DNA of 45,000 nt from Symbiodinium natans (lineage: Eukaryota; Sar; Dinophyceae; Suessiales; Symbiodiniaceae): positions 389,528 through 434,527 of the forward strand of contig CAJNDS010001057.1 in assembly GCA_905221605.1 (NCBI GenBank), read 5' to 3'. Positions 11,184 through 20,699 of the stretch are shown here, piece by piece (position 1 is the first letter of the stretch; each line of letters begins with the position of its first letter). A program made the translations under genes and the position numbers. A model generated the notes under the pieces. The model was not told where the DNA came from, did no database searches, and saw only the letters and a program-made list of their open reading frames with translations.

Positions 11184-11759
11184 CTGCAAGATTCGCAGCA
11201 CAATTCACAATATCCTGACCACAACCTCACGGGATGTGCGCCTCGTGAAGCCAGCTTGCCACGAAACCCCGAGAAAATCAATTCGACCGGCCCATGATCC
11301 GTGATCTCAGCCTTTCTCGCTTTTTCTCACACACACACACACACACCCACCCCCCCACCCCCGGGCCCGCAGCACAGAGGCCGTTCAGAAGAGCTGCAAG
11401 GAGAGCACCGAATTTTGCAGCATCCATCTGCCTGTGCGACTGAAATATTTGAATTGGTATGGGCCCGTTCCACCCTGTCCACGATGATCCGGAATCCTTT
11501 GACCAAAGCGCGCGGAAGGCACAAAGTTACCTCCACTGGCACTCACCCGGCGAGCTACCGCGTTGTCGGGTTCTGGCGTCTCAAAAGATATACTTGCACA
11601 TTTGCCCGGTCCCGGTGTGGGCATCCGAATTTCCTGTAAAGATCTGCGTTGCTGCATTCCCTCACCTCAAATCCCGCGCCCCTCTTTGCGTTCATTTCGC
11701 AGGCAATCGAAGGGAGCACTGACACCCCACAGCGCCCTGCTAGACCTGGGATTCCAGTG

Positions 11760-12000
11760 AAGCTGGCTGGGATCTCCTTTGACCGTTTCTGACGGCAGCA
11801 GCTAGGGCGTCGGCTTCTTGACCGCAGCGACCTCTGGTGCGTTCGCCTTCATACATGAGGGCGGCTGCAGTCTGGCGCGCCTGTTTGGCCTCATGACTCG
11901 GAGCACGTCGGTGTCCAGGCCGCGCAGGCATTGAGACGGTGTTACATGGTGTTACGGACAGGTGATGTTGAGCCCGAGAAGGGTCGTCAGATGTCAGCAA
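11760..12000 (-). CDS. Possible Ala/Glu-rich exon
   Basis: An open frame reads HEAKQARQTAAALMYEGERT and then continues alanine-rich. It looks helical and lies between the ankyrin and membrane exons of the DHHC gene. A donor GTCGCT follows ACCAGAG. I saw no family match, and the boundaries are unclear. Confidence 0.25.
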
Positions 12001-12130
12001 ATGGCTCGGGCCCAGGGGTATAAGTTTCATGATGTTGAGGTTTTGCCATTGAAGGTTCGGTCGACCCCTGCTGCTTGACTGCTTGGACCCTGTCTCAGCT
12101 GTTCAGGCATTAATCGTCGCCGGTTCTTAC

Positions 12131-12183
12131 CTGATTGGTCCACCATCCACAAGAACGCCACTTGTTTCTCCATTTTCCCCTTA
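12131..12183 (-). CDS. Probable short exon before the membrane region
   Basis: The exon has an excellent donor (CAG then GTAAGA) and a plausible acceptor (CCTTTAAG). It reads GKMEKQVAFLWMVDQS in the preferred frame, which suggests the cytosolic lead into a membrane segment. Other frames are also open in so short an exon. Confidence 0.45.
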
Positions 12184-12836
12184 AAGGTTCGCAAAACGAG
12201 CATCAGCAGCACCAGGTCGGGTTGAGGACATGGCGACAACATCATTGGCAACAGATGGCAACAGCAACGCACCGAGGTGCACCAGCTAAAGACCTCAACC
12301 GGTGGATAAGATTGTCACGATTCTGCCAACAAACGACGACAACGATAACAGCAGGTTAATTTACACTCGGACCTGCAAGGCTGGCCATAAGCAGACCCAG
12401 CCCGGTTTCTCCGTTCTTCCCCGCCCTTCTGTCACACCTGGCGCTAGCACGAAGGCGAACACAATAATGTTGTACGCAACGAAGCACCTCGGAATCGCAT
12501 GACAAGTCGATGGCAGGTGGATGGCAGGTGGATGGCATGGAGACGCTTCGAAAAAGAACAGATGACAAGCCCAGCAATGTCCGAGATGGGAACACGAAAA
12601 GATTTGCAAAGTGGTTGTGAGACAGATGCGGCCTACGGCAGATTGTGAGTATGAACGGCCGCGCTCTCAAGAAGCCGGCGACAGGGCATCCGCCTTCCCA
12701 GGACAACGTTAAAGATCTGGCACTTGTGGAAGGCACCCACCAAGTACCTTCAAAGAGGCCGCAAGAATCTAAGAATATCTGATTCTAAGTAGGCTGACTG
12801 GATCTGGGTAGCTGGAAATGAGTAAAGCAAGCGTGC

Positions 12837-12892
12837 CTGTTTCTTTTCCGCATTGCCAGCGCAATTGGAGTCTCGCCTGCGCAATCTGGGAC
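12837..12892 (-). CDS. Ankyrin exon (DHHC gene)
   Basis: The reading VPDCAGETPIALAMRKRN is the first half of an ankyrin unit (D-x-x-G-x-T-P-x-x-x-A). The acceptor is GTCGAG. It joins the exon at 13576-13620 in phase 0. The donor is probably of GC type (AACAG then GCACGC), because no GT is near. Confidence 0.7.
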
Positions 12893-13049
12893 CTCGACAT
12901 AAATCAACTCACCAGAATGCCTGCTTTCAGGGCTACATCGGGCCTCATGCCCCCGGTCCCAGGCGCGAAAGTCTGTGTGCGGCTTACGCTGCTGCATGTA
13001 AAGCAGCATGAAGGCCAGCTGCAACAGTGTAAATTCGCCTCGGCTTCCT

Positions 13050-13500
13050 GCCGAAAAGCGTCTGGAACAAGCAGACCCGGATCAGGTCTCCTTCCCCCTA
13101 ACCCAACCTTTTTCCCCGTACAGAGTTTTGTGACGCCACCCCCCCCTCTTTCTGTGGGACCCCTGCCGATCGCTTTTGGAGCAGCTGCAAACCGATGCCG
13201 TGGAGGGTCCTGCCTGTCGACGGCTCCTACATTGCGTCCCACCCCCCCCCCCCCCACCTCCCCCACCCCCACCCCGAACCACCTAAATCAACGGCTCCGT
13301 CTCGCCCTATTGCCGTCATCTCCACACTGCATGCTGTTCTGGGCCAGCCCGGCTGCCGAGGCGGCGCGCGCAAGCGTTTACAATTACAAGTGCGCCCACG
13401 CCGGCAACTTTTTGGTCGGGGTTTCAGCGGTGTGTGTTGCGTGTGTTCCACTAAGTCCAGCAGCATGCAGTTGTGACCGCCCGACGAACCGCCCAAAGCT
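13050..13500. repeat. Second copy of the C-run interspersed repeat
   Basis: It shares TGTGGGACCCC, AGCTGCAAACCGATGCCGT and GGCTCCTACA with 9160-9270, in the same orientation. Its right part (GGCGCGCGCAAGCGTTTACA, about 13361) recurs at about 16085, and the GGTCTCC/TTTTGTGACGCCA pieces recur at about 15630-15700. All three copies sit in introns of the same gene. Confidence 0.65.
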
Positions 13501-13575
13501 GGTGAGTGTCTCTAAGCCTGTATGCTCATGTCAGTCACTATCCAGAGACACGTGTGCGTTTGCTCGGGCTTGGAC

Positions 13576-13620
13576 GTCCAGAAGCTCCACAGCCCCGACA
13601 TCCATAAGCATGTCCGCAAC
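13576..13620 (-). CDS. Ankyrin exon (DHHC gene)
   Basis: This 45-nt exon has acceptor CTAGCCAG and donor GTCCAA. It reads VADMLMDVGAVELLD, the second helix and loop of an ankyrin unit. Both ends are in phase 0, and it completes the unit begun in the exon at 14048-14106. Confidence 0.75.
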
Positions 13621-14047
13621 CTGGCTAGTGTCCAAGGTCACGGCGAAGTGCGGTGCATACTCATCAAATCCATTGAAATGCTTGACTTTTCCGAAAATAA
13701 CCGAATACAAATCAATGAGTCAAGGAAAGTGCTTCAGAATCGGGAGCATCTGCATTGGACAACAGAACGCGTGGGATAAAATTGCCAATGTCGAAGTGAT
13801 GATCTCAAAGCCATACTCAAGCCATCGAACGCTTCAAGCCAGATTAAGCCAGGCGCAGTTTGCCGGTGCCATATTGGGATGATCAGATTCTCCAGTTCCC
13901 ACAGCTCAAGTCGTTCTCTGTGCTGCTGAACAACTCCATGAAAGTAGAGCATGCACTCAGCCCGGAATGCAAAGTTGGCATCATGTCATATCATGTCTAG
14001 TGCAATGCTCACAGACGAAAGATCACTTGTGAGCTCTCAAGGGGCAC

Positions 14048-14106
14048 CTGCTCGTGCCCCTTCAGCGCTGCCCAGTGGAGCGCTGTCATGCCCTGGTCAA
14101 CACGAT
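14048..14106 (-). CDS. Ankyrin exon (DHHC gene)
   Basis: This 59-nt exon follows a long TC-rich tract and the acceptor CCCTAG. The donor is GTGCCC. It reads DRVDQGMTALHWAALKGHEQ, a textbook ankyrin first half (G-x-T-A-L-H-W-A-A-x-x-G-H). It needs one base from an upstream exon that I did not find between 14.1 and 18.3 kb. Confidence 0.85.
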
Positions 14107-14109
14107 CTA

Positions 14110-17100
14110 GGGCACAGTGTCGATTCACCGACAGAGAGAGCGAGGGCGAGAGACTGCTGGTTGCTTCTTGGCACCTCTCTGTCCCGATGGACGATACTGG
14201 CAGATCGCGAGAGCAGCCACTGAACCGTCCTGACAACGCGCAGTCAAAGGATGTTCGGCGACTCATAGGCTCATCTAGGCTCCTAGATCCGCACATACAA
14301 CAAACATTGCCAACACTGTTAACCACACGGAGAAATGGCAAGAAAAGCCCATCACAAGGCCCCACCAGAAGCCCTCCCAGCTCCCACAGATGGCGCAAGA
14401 CGACTGCCTACTACTGCAAAACTACTACAAGGCATGCCAGAGCATCTTCTTGTTGCCCTTGTAGCAGGCCCACTGAAGGGCTGTTCGGCCATAGTCATCC
14501 TAACACACAACTTCAAGCCATGACTGTTGACTGTTTTAACCGGCATAAACGAGCACTGACGGGCACTGGCAGCCTGCTCTTCCATGCTGACGCCTTTCAA
14601 GTACATCCACCTCTGCAACCGATGGGATGCGCAGTACAAATCACAAGAACGGGAAGGCACCATACCGACTCAACATGCCAGCTGCACTCCATCATGGGAG
14701 AATTGTCTGTCTGAGCCGACAGAACGAAGGCCGTGAAGCCGTCGCAGTCGCGCTGCGCGGGGCACACACCGCAATTCCAGCACTTGGCAGCTATGATCAT
14801 CTGCATCAGTAGTGGCATGACACTGAGTGACACACATGACTCTCAAAGGTGGGTCCCGTGGGTACCCGTCAAATTCCAATGAACACGCTTGCCGCAATGC
14901 TGGCCCTTGAAACGCATCCTGAGCTTTCAGATTTCTCGGACTTCTTGAATACTCACAAACATTCAACTCTGCCCAAATTCAGCACCAAGAACCTACTGTC
15001 AATGGGTCAAGTGTGTGTTAAAAATTTTGTGGTTGCAATCGTTGATACTTCAAATCCTTTCTGGAGCCCCCACTCGGGACCTGCTGAGGCTTGACGTGCC
15101 GGCACATAAAGCCTGGTTCGGCTGAAGCTGACCTCTCCAAGTTGAAGTTCTTGATAGTTCTTGTAATTACGACGAAATCGTACCGTGCCGGCAGAAAATA
15201 TTTGTTTAGCCTTTTGAAATTGGCTTGGAGGCCTGATGCATTCGAACATGTTGGAATTCCATTGGCAGCTTAGACGTACTTCTTCGATTCTTGGCTGCGC
15301 GCGCTTCTTCATCAAGCCTCCTTTCCCTGAGAGAATTGAATGCTTGCATGTGTTTTTGCTCAATCTCGGGCCAGTAATTGGTTTCATGGCTGAGCTACCA
15401 CTGCAATTGCCCACGCAGTGAAACTGGAGATCACATCCTTTGCAAGCCAAACGTGGTGGCCTCTCAGGGTCCCCAAAGACCTTAGTCCTTCAACCAGCAG
15501 TAGTGGGCTCTGAAGGTCTCCAAACGTTGCTCAGAGCCGCCCAAACATCTCCTGCGTCTCGGACCCCCCAAGCAGCCAGGCTGCATGCAAAACATCACGC
15601 AAACACCAATCCAGCAAGCGGACTAAGATCTGGTCTCCCTATGTCTCCTTTCCCTTTCTCAACCCTCTCGTGAAAATATTGTGTGTCGAAACTTCGTGAC
15701 CCCAGGATCCCTTGAAACCTGCGACCACTCTACCCCCTGGAGCACATGTTTGTGACCCTGAAGCCGCCGGGCGGGTGGGCGGCTCCCGCCACCCCAGACA
15801 ACAGGCTTCGCTTGGCAACTAAGGTGCAGCAAGCACAGGCTACACACTGCAAGTTTCTACTGCGAATCCAGCTAGGCGGGGTCCTCCAGCAAGCCTATAC
15901 GTCCCACAAGCTCCCTTATGCTGCAGAGTCAAGGGTTTGCATGTCGGCTGCTCTCCTTTGATTCGACCCCATGGACTTTCCATGCTCTCTTTCCGCAGCT
16001 ACAGCCCGGCGGACAGGAAACTCCGAGGTGCACCGCTTGGATCGCCAACGTGCTCTTCCCATGGCTTCCACCCTGCGGTCAGCGCGGCGCGTGCAAGCGT
16101 TCATAATTACTTCGCCTGCGGCTTCGGGCTGTCCTCTCGAATTTACGACCCCTGATTCAACATGGGAAACACTCCGTCATTGACCCCCATAGGAAAACAT
16201 ACCACGAGCATGAAGATGTTCATGGGAAGTGACATGTTCAACTGCAATCCTCCTGGTGAAGCTGAAGTGGAAACACATGACACCACGACAACCAGCGAAC
16301 AAGAACCACATTCTTGCTCGGAATATCTCAGTTGCAATAAAGTCTGCTCTTAGGTCGGCATGTTGTGGGTCATTGGCTTTTCACAGATAAGTCGCGGGAT
16401 TTGAGGCACTTTGCCAAAAGATGCTAACAGGACAGATACAGGACTCAAGGACTTGGAGCATGATTCGGGTTAGTGATTCGGATACTCGGCCCTAAATACT
16501 TTTTAACCCCCCCCCCCCCGGCTAAAATACAATACGCTCCTGGGAATCTACAGGGCAGCAAAGTGTATGTTGGGGGGTTTGTTACGTTCGTCTTAGGAGT
16601 TGTTTTCTTCCAGTTGTTGTAGAATTGGCAGACACACATCAACCGACCCCATAAGACCCCCCTAAACATACATTTCCGGGAGCCCGGATTGTATGCCGGC
16701 TACCTAGGGCCCCCCCCCCAGAATACGTTAGTCAGACCCTGGTCATGATTCGGGTTATTGCCCTGCACGCGGCTTGCCTGAATTGCGTTCGCTCTCATAC
16801 TATGCGCTTGGCAGTATAGCTTTTGGCGGCGCGGCATGTGGTAGAGTACCCCTGCCAAACTTGCAGGCAATGCACTGTAAGGAAACTGCATCCTTGTACA
16901 CATTGTACCTTTCTGTTTTTATTGTAATGCTGCACGTCGGCTGTCTCCGGCTGTCTTGCCCGGCATGAAAATCGACGAAGCCCGCTGTATACTCTGTAGT
17001 CCCTAGGGGTAAGCTGGTAACTGTCGAGGGATAGAGGTGGGGGAAGCCATCCACAAGCGCAAGGCCACAACGCCACAACGCAATATGAACATTATGAAGT

Positions 17101-18320
17101 TCGGGCCCATCATGGTCCAGAGCCGAAGCAATGTTTGAGATCAAGGTTTCATGGGTATGGCCCGGTATGGCTATGGCCTCCAGGGTCTGCATGTTGTAGG
17201 GAAGCAAAGCTCCTAGGCTCTCTACAGCGGCCCGAGAGGCATGGGGCCTCACAGGGCTTGATTCTCGCACGCGAGCCCTGTAGGTCAGGCTGAAGAATGT
17301 CTTTCATAGCACGTGAAATGGTTGGCTCTTAGCATGTTTGTGTCTGTGTCTGCGTCTGTGTCTATGTGCGTATGTAAGCCAACAAGGCATGTTTGGCATT
17401 GAGGCTCTTCACCGTGAGTGGTAGGGCGGTTCAGCCACAACGAAGGTGGTACGGAAGATTTTTGTTTTTTAGGCATGAAGCTATCTTGGTGCTTTATTCG
17501 CGTTGCAAACGTGACCCTGCACCTGTCTCTCAACTTAAACTTTCACACCGGTGGATCTTGGCCAACAGTTCTGACTTGATGAGCAGCTTGACAAGTTTAA
17601 CGTGTCTTGCGCAACCACAAGACCCTCCTCTCGTGTCGGGGAAGCGCATCGACACACAATTGCGAGGCGCTCGAAATGCTTGTCTGTTGACTACAGCGGT
17701 TCTGCCATTGATGATTTTGTGCCTCGCATTTTGGCTTTGGTGGATATACAAGACAGGCTGCAAGCCTAAACCGCGTCCTACCACATGATACTATGATACT
17801 GCATGCGAGTGCAACAGGTTGTTTCTTCATGCTACTGTGGCACCGTGACGCTGCGGATAGCTGACCCGGATGTGTTTACGTTAACAAGCTAAGCTGCATC
17901 TCGACGACAGCCAAACACCAACGAGACGGTGGGCTGTCCAGGTAACTCAGATCGCTATATAGGGCTAGAGCCACTGCAAGCTGACAAAAGGTTAGAGATA
18001 AGGCACGTGTCACGATTGTCCAGGCGTAAAACCGATATGACTCGAACAGTACTCGAACTATCCCCTGTCAACCGAGATGAACCGAGCATCGGCTGGTGGG
18101 TGTCAGATTATGTCAGTCGGTTATTGAACATCAAGAACGTGTGTGTGTGTGTGTGTGTGTGTTTGTGCGCATCACGTTGTACCACATGCATCCACATGCC
18201 AGAAGTCAAAGGGCTGCATGTCACAGTCAGGCAAGGTTGTTGGAAGATTGAGCAGAAACGTATTTGATTGTAAGACTTTGAACTGCGACATGAACAGCCC
18301 GCGGTGGTGCACAGCAGGGC
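14110..18320. other. Long intronic interval
   Basis: No exon could be supported between the ankyrin exons at 14106 and 18325, although the phase requires at least one. The interval holds a third interspersed-repeat copy (about 15590-16110), a C run (16508-16519), a (GT)n run (18139-18162) and a minus-strand open frame of 156 codons at 16800-17270 with no recognisable domain. Confidence 0.5.
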
Positions 18321-18324
18321 GCAC

Positions 18325-18402
18325 CAGCGACAGAAGAGCACGATTAGCCCTCGTCATGGCATCCAAAGCAGCGACATTGGAAGACTTCGCAGCCCAATGT
18401 AC
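18325..18402 (-). CDS. Ankyrin exon (DHHC gene)
   Basis: This is a 78-nt, 26-codon exon beginning VHWAAKSSNVAALDAMTRAN and ending RALLSL at donor GTGCGC. With the preceding Pro it completes G-E-C-P-V-H-W-A-A, the core of an ankyrin unit. The acceptor is TTGCCAAG, and the intron to the previous exon is 70 nt. Confidence 0.83.
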
Positions 18403-18472
18403 CTTGGCAACTGCGATGAACAGAAAGTGGCCGGTAGCCAACATGCTTTTCTGACTTTTGTGTCAGGGTCAC

Positions 18473-18548
18473 TGGACATTCACCAGAATCATTTCCCACG
18501 TCTGGCCGTGCCCGTCTTTCCAATAAAGGGCTCAGCAAGGTGTCCAGC
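18473..18548 (-). CDS. Ankyrin exon (DHHC gene)
   Basis: This 76-nt exon reads LDTLLSPLLERRARPDVGND and then SGECP. The acceptor is GGTTTCAG and the donor GTGACC. Its first G completes the Trp codon left by the exon at 18672-18715. ARPDVGNDSGECPVHWAA across the next junction is a standard ankyrin loop and helix. Confidence 0.85.
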
Positions 18549-18671
18549 CTGAAACCAACGTGTGATGCGGGAACGTTCGCGGATACTCTCCCTACCGACT
18601 TGAATCTAAGTAAACTGTAATTATCAGTCAGCCGTGCTTGCTGGATTGTGGTTGGCCCAACTGGCCTGAAC

Positions 18672-18715
18672 CATGCAGCCCAGTGAAGAGCTGTGTTACC
18701 CTCAGAGTCCTCAAT
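18672..18715 (-). CDS. Ankyrin exon (DHHC gene)
   Basis: This 44-nt exon lies behind a clear polypyrimidine tract (CTTTCTCTTGCAG). It reads IEDSEGNTALHWAA and leaves two bases (TG). G-N-T-A-L-H-W-A-A is the most conserved part of the ankyrin repeat. The donor is GTTCAG. Confidence 0.88.
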
Positions 18716-18862
18716 CTGCAAGAGAAAGTGACTGCAGAATGGAGCCAAATGGAGGCAACCCTTACGGCCGCCCTGGGCATGAATAAGGCCCTGCAAAGCA
18801 ACATGTTAGCCCTTAAAGCCTAAAACTGCAAAATCTGCACAAAACCCGTCCTGGCCATCTAC

Positions 18863-18898
18863 TCTGTGACCCTGCGACAGCATCTCGATCACTGCCTC
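18863..18898 (-). CDS. Ankyrin exon (DHHC gene), most upstream confident exon
   Basis: This 36-nt exon has acceptor AACTCAG and donor GTAGAT. It reads EAVIEMLSQGHR in phase 0, and joined to the next exon it gives MLSQGHRIEDSEGNTALHWA, a continuous ankyrin unit. The acceptor could also lie further upstream (GTGCAG), since the frame stays open. Confidence 0.72.
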
Positions 18899-20308
18899 CT
18901 GAGTTCCACAACATTGACACAAGCTGTCACAAGCTGCACAGTGCGGATTGTTGCAGGGGGAATTCGAAGCAGACTGTGAGCTCAAACTGTGGCTTCCCAA
19001 CTTTTTCATGACCAGTACGAGCACCAGGCAGTGTCCCGTTGCGCCGCAGCATCTGCAACCTCACACGCGCCCAAACCAAAGGCCCAAGGCCCAAGCCGAA
19101 GTCCAGACGCGAAGTCAAGACATGGAGCCAGGGTTCGGGCAGACGGGTATCTACCACTGCTGCTGGAAGGTGTCGGGTTCGATCCCTAAGCAACTGCACA
19201 GTCAGTCGCGCTCAAAAGGCTGCGTGTCATGGAAACCAACATCGTGGGAACTGAGGTTGCAGCATAGCTCGTCATACTCAAATGGGGAGACGGCTTCACA
19301 GCTTCACTACTGGGCACAACGTTGCACACATGTTGCTGCCCGTCAAGATCTCTCACAGTACCCCGTCGTGCTCAGACTCAGATCAAGCTGTCCTACAACG
19401 ATCTCGTGTGCTTCGAATAGATGACAGTCGCCACAGCAACTGCGACTTATGTACTCAAACGGTGAAGCGCGCAGCCCATAGACCAGAACGATGCGAAAGC
19501 ATTCTGCTGACAACCCCCGCACACAGTCATATGCACATTTTGGCGAGCTTTTGGTGTGGCTGCAAGCGATCGCTTGCTGCAATCTGCAGAACGGTCCACA
19601 TGGTGCACCTGCGAAATCCCCTGCTACTGGTACTGGATATACATCTTTCGCCCGCTTCCAGTAAACTCAACTTCGCATCTCATCGCATCTCACCTTCGTG
19701 CCCGCAATGTTGCACTGCTGTAGAACTGCGTCTTACATGGACGACATAATCACCAAATAAAGACGGGCACGAAGATGAAGTTCTCTTCAACATCTTCTCC
19801 AGCCGGCCTTGTGCGGTGGCATTTCTATGGACCTCGAAATCGTCTCTTCTAGGAATCGTGGCCATCTGGGAGCCCTCCTCGCGATCCTTTGGATCCTGTG
19901 CCATCGGCCGAGATCAGCAGGGCCCCTGAAGAGTTCTGCGTGGCACTCACTTTGGCACTATGTGGCACTACAAGCGCAAACTCATCGTCGAGTCTCGCCT
20001 AAATGCTGCTCACATGCTTTCATGGTCTTCACGCCTCGACCATTTCGATGCATTTGGGTATGAGCGCAGCCACATGAAAGACGATCAGGCGAAGCAAAAC
20101 GAGCGTGTAGCTGAGAAACCGACAAGTTTGATTCTGCCTGAACAAGGAGCGCAGGCAGAAGCCAAACGAATCAGCATCAGACCACCTGCTCCATCATGTC
20201 TTCGTACCTTTGCCGAAGAGTTGTCTGCTCCTGCAAACGGCAACCGCGACATCCAACCGGGAATGCTTACGGCGTCGATGGACTGAAAAGGGGCATGTGG
20301 AAGAGTTG

Positions 20309-20596
20309 TCACAGCAAACCGGGTCCTCTCGAATGCATCGGTTCTCCTACAGCTGGGCTCTGCTTTCTTCGACTTTCTGATAATTCTTGCCCCCGATGAC
20401 CCCATCCATGGCGGCCCGCCTCCTCCAGCGCTTCAAGCTCGAGCCGACGGGCGACAACCTGGCAGCAAACTCTGCGAGCTTCCCGAATGTCAAGAATTCC
20501 AAACAATGAATCAAGCCTACCATGACCCTGTAGCGACGTGCGACGCTCTGCCTCGGTTGTGATCCAACGAAAGGCGTCCAGCTCCTCCTGGATGTC
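20309..20596 (-). CDS. Coiled-coil exon, gene unknown
   Basis: After an acceptor GAACAG the minus strand stays open for about 95 codons. It reads DIQEELDAFRWITTEAERRT, and further on REARRVCCQVVARRLELEAL followed by EEAGRHG. Spacing of Leu, Ile and Val among many Glu and Arg residues suggests an amphipathic helix or coiled coil. No family was recognised. It may be an N-terminal exon of the ankyrin-DHHC gene or part of a separate gene. The true donor is unknown, and the frame ends at 20309. Confidence 0.45.
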   Translation of the reverse strand, partial: DIQEELDAFRWITTEAERRTSLQGHGRLDSLFGILDIREARRVCCQVVARRLELEALEEAGRHGWGHRGQELSESRRKQSPAVGEPMHSRGPGLL

Positions 20597-20699
20597 CTGT
20601 TCGGCTTAAGATTCCGCGATTTCCGTTTACCTACAAGGCTCCGGATCAACACGAGATACCAGGATCACACCGAGTCTCCCGTGCTGGAACAGACAAAAT

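Larger units (their letters stand above)
2949..18898 (-). other. Gene span: ankyrin-repeat DHHC protein S-acyltransferase (multi-exon)
   Basis: Minus-strand exons spell, in order, several ankyrin units, hydrophobic segments, a DHHC cysteine-rich core, a further hydrophobic segment, a TTxE motif and an NPF-like segment. This is the order of the AKR1/ZDHHC17 class of membrane palmitoyltransferases, which move a fatty acyl group from acyl-CoA to cysteines of target proteins, usually at Golgi or endomembranes. The ankyrin units normally recruit substrate. Neighbouring exons with matched phases are 18.9-18.3 kb, 14.1-13.6-12.9 kb, 7.44-7.27 kb, 6.33-5.38 kb and 4.93-3.18-3.01 kb. Links across 18.3-14.1, 12.8-7.44 and 5.3-4.93 kb are not resolved, so exons are missing from this model. 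It is not excluded that the last three exons belong to a separate gene. The start lies upstream of 18.9 kb and was not found. I am confident of the family, but not of the full exon set. Confidence 0.75.

Noticed and set aside
16800-17270. Minus-strand open frame of 156 codons
   Set aside because: No domain, no clear ATG context or splice sites, and it lies in an intronic interval with other chance frames; kept only as a note.
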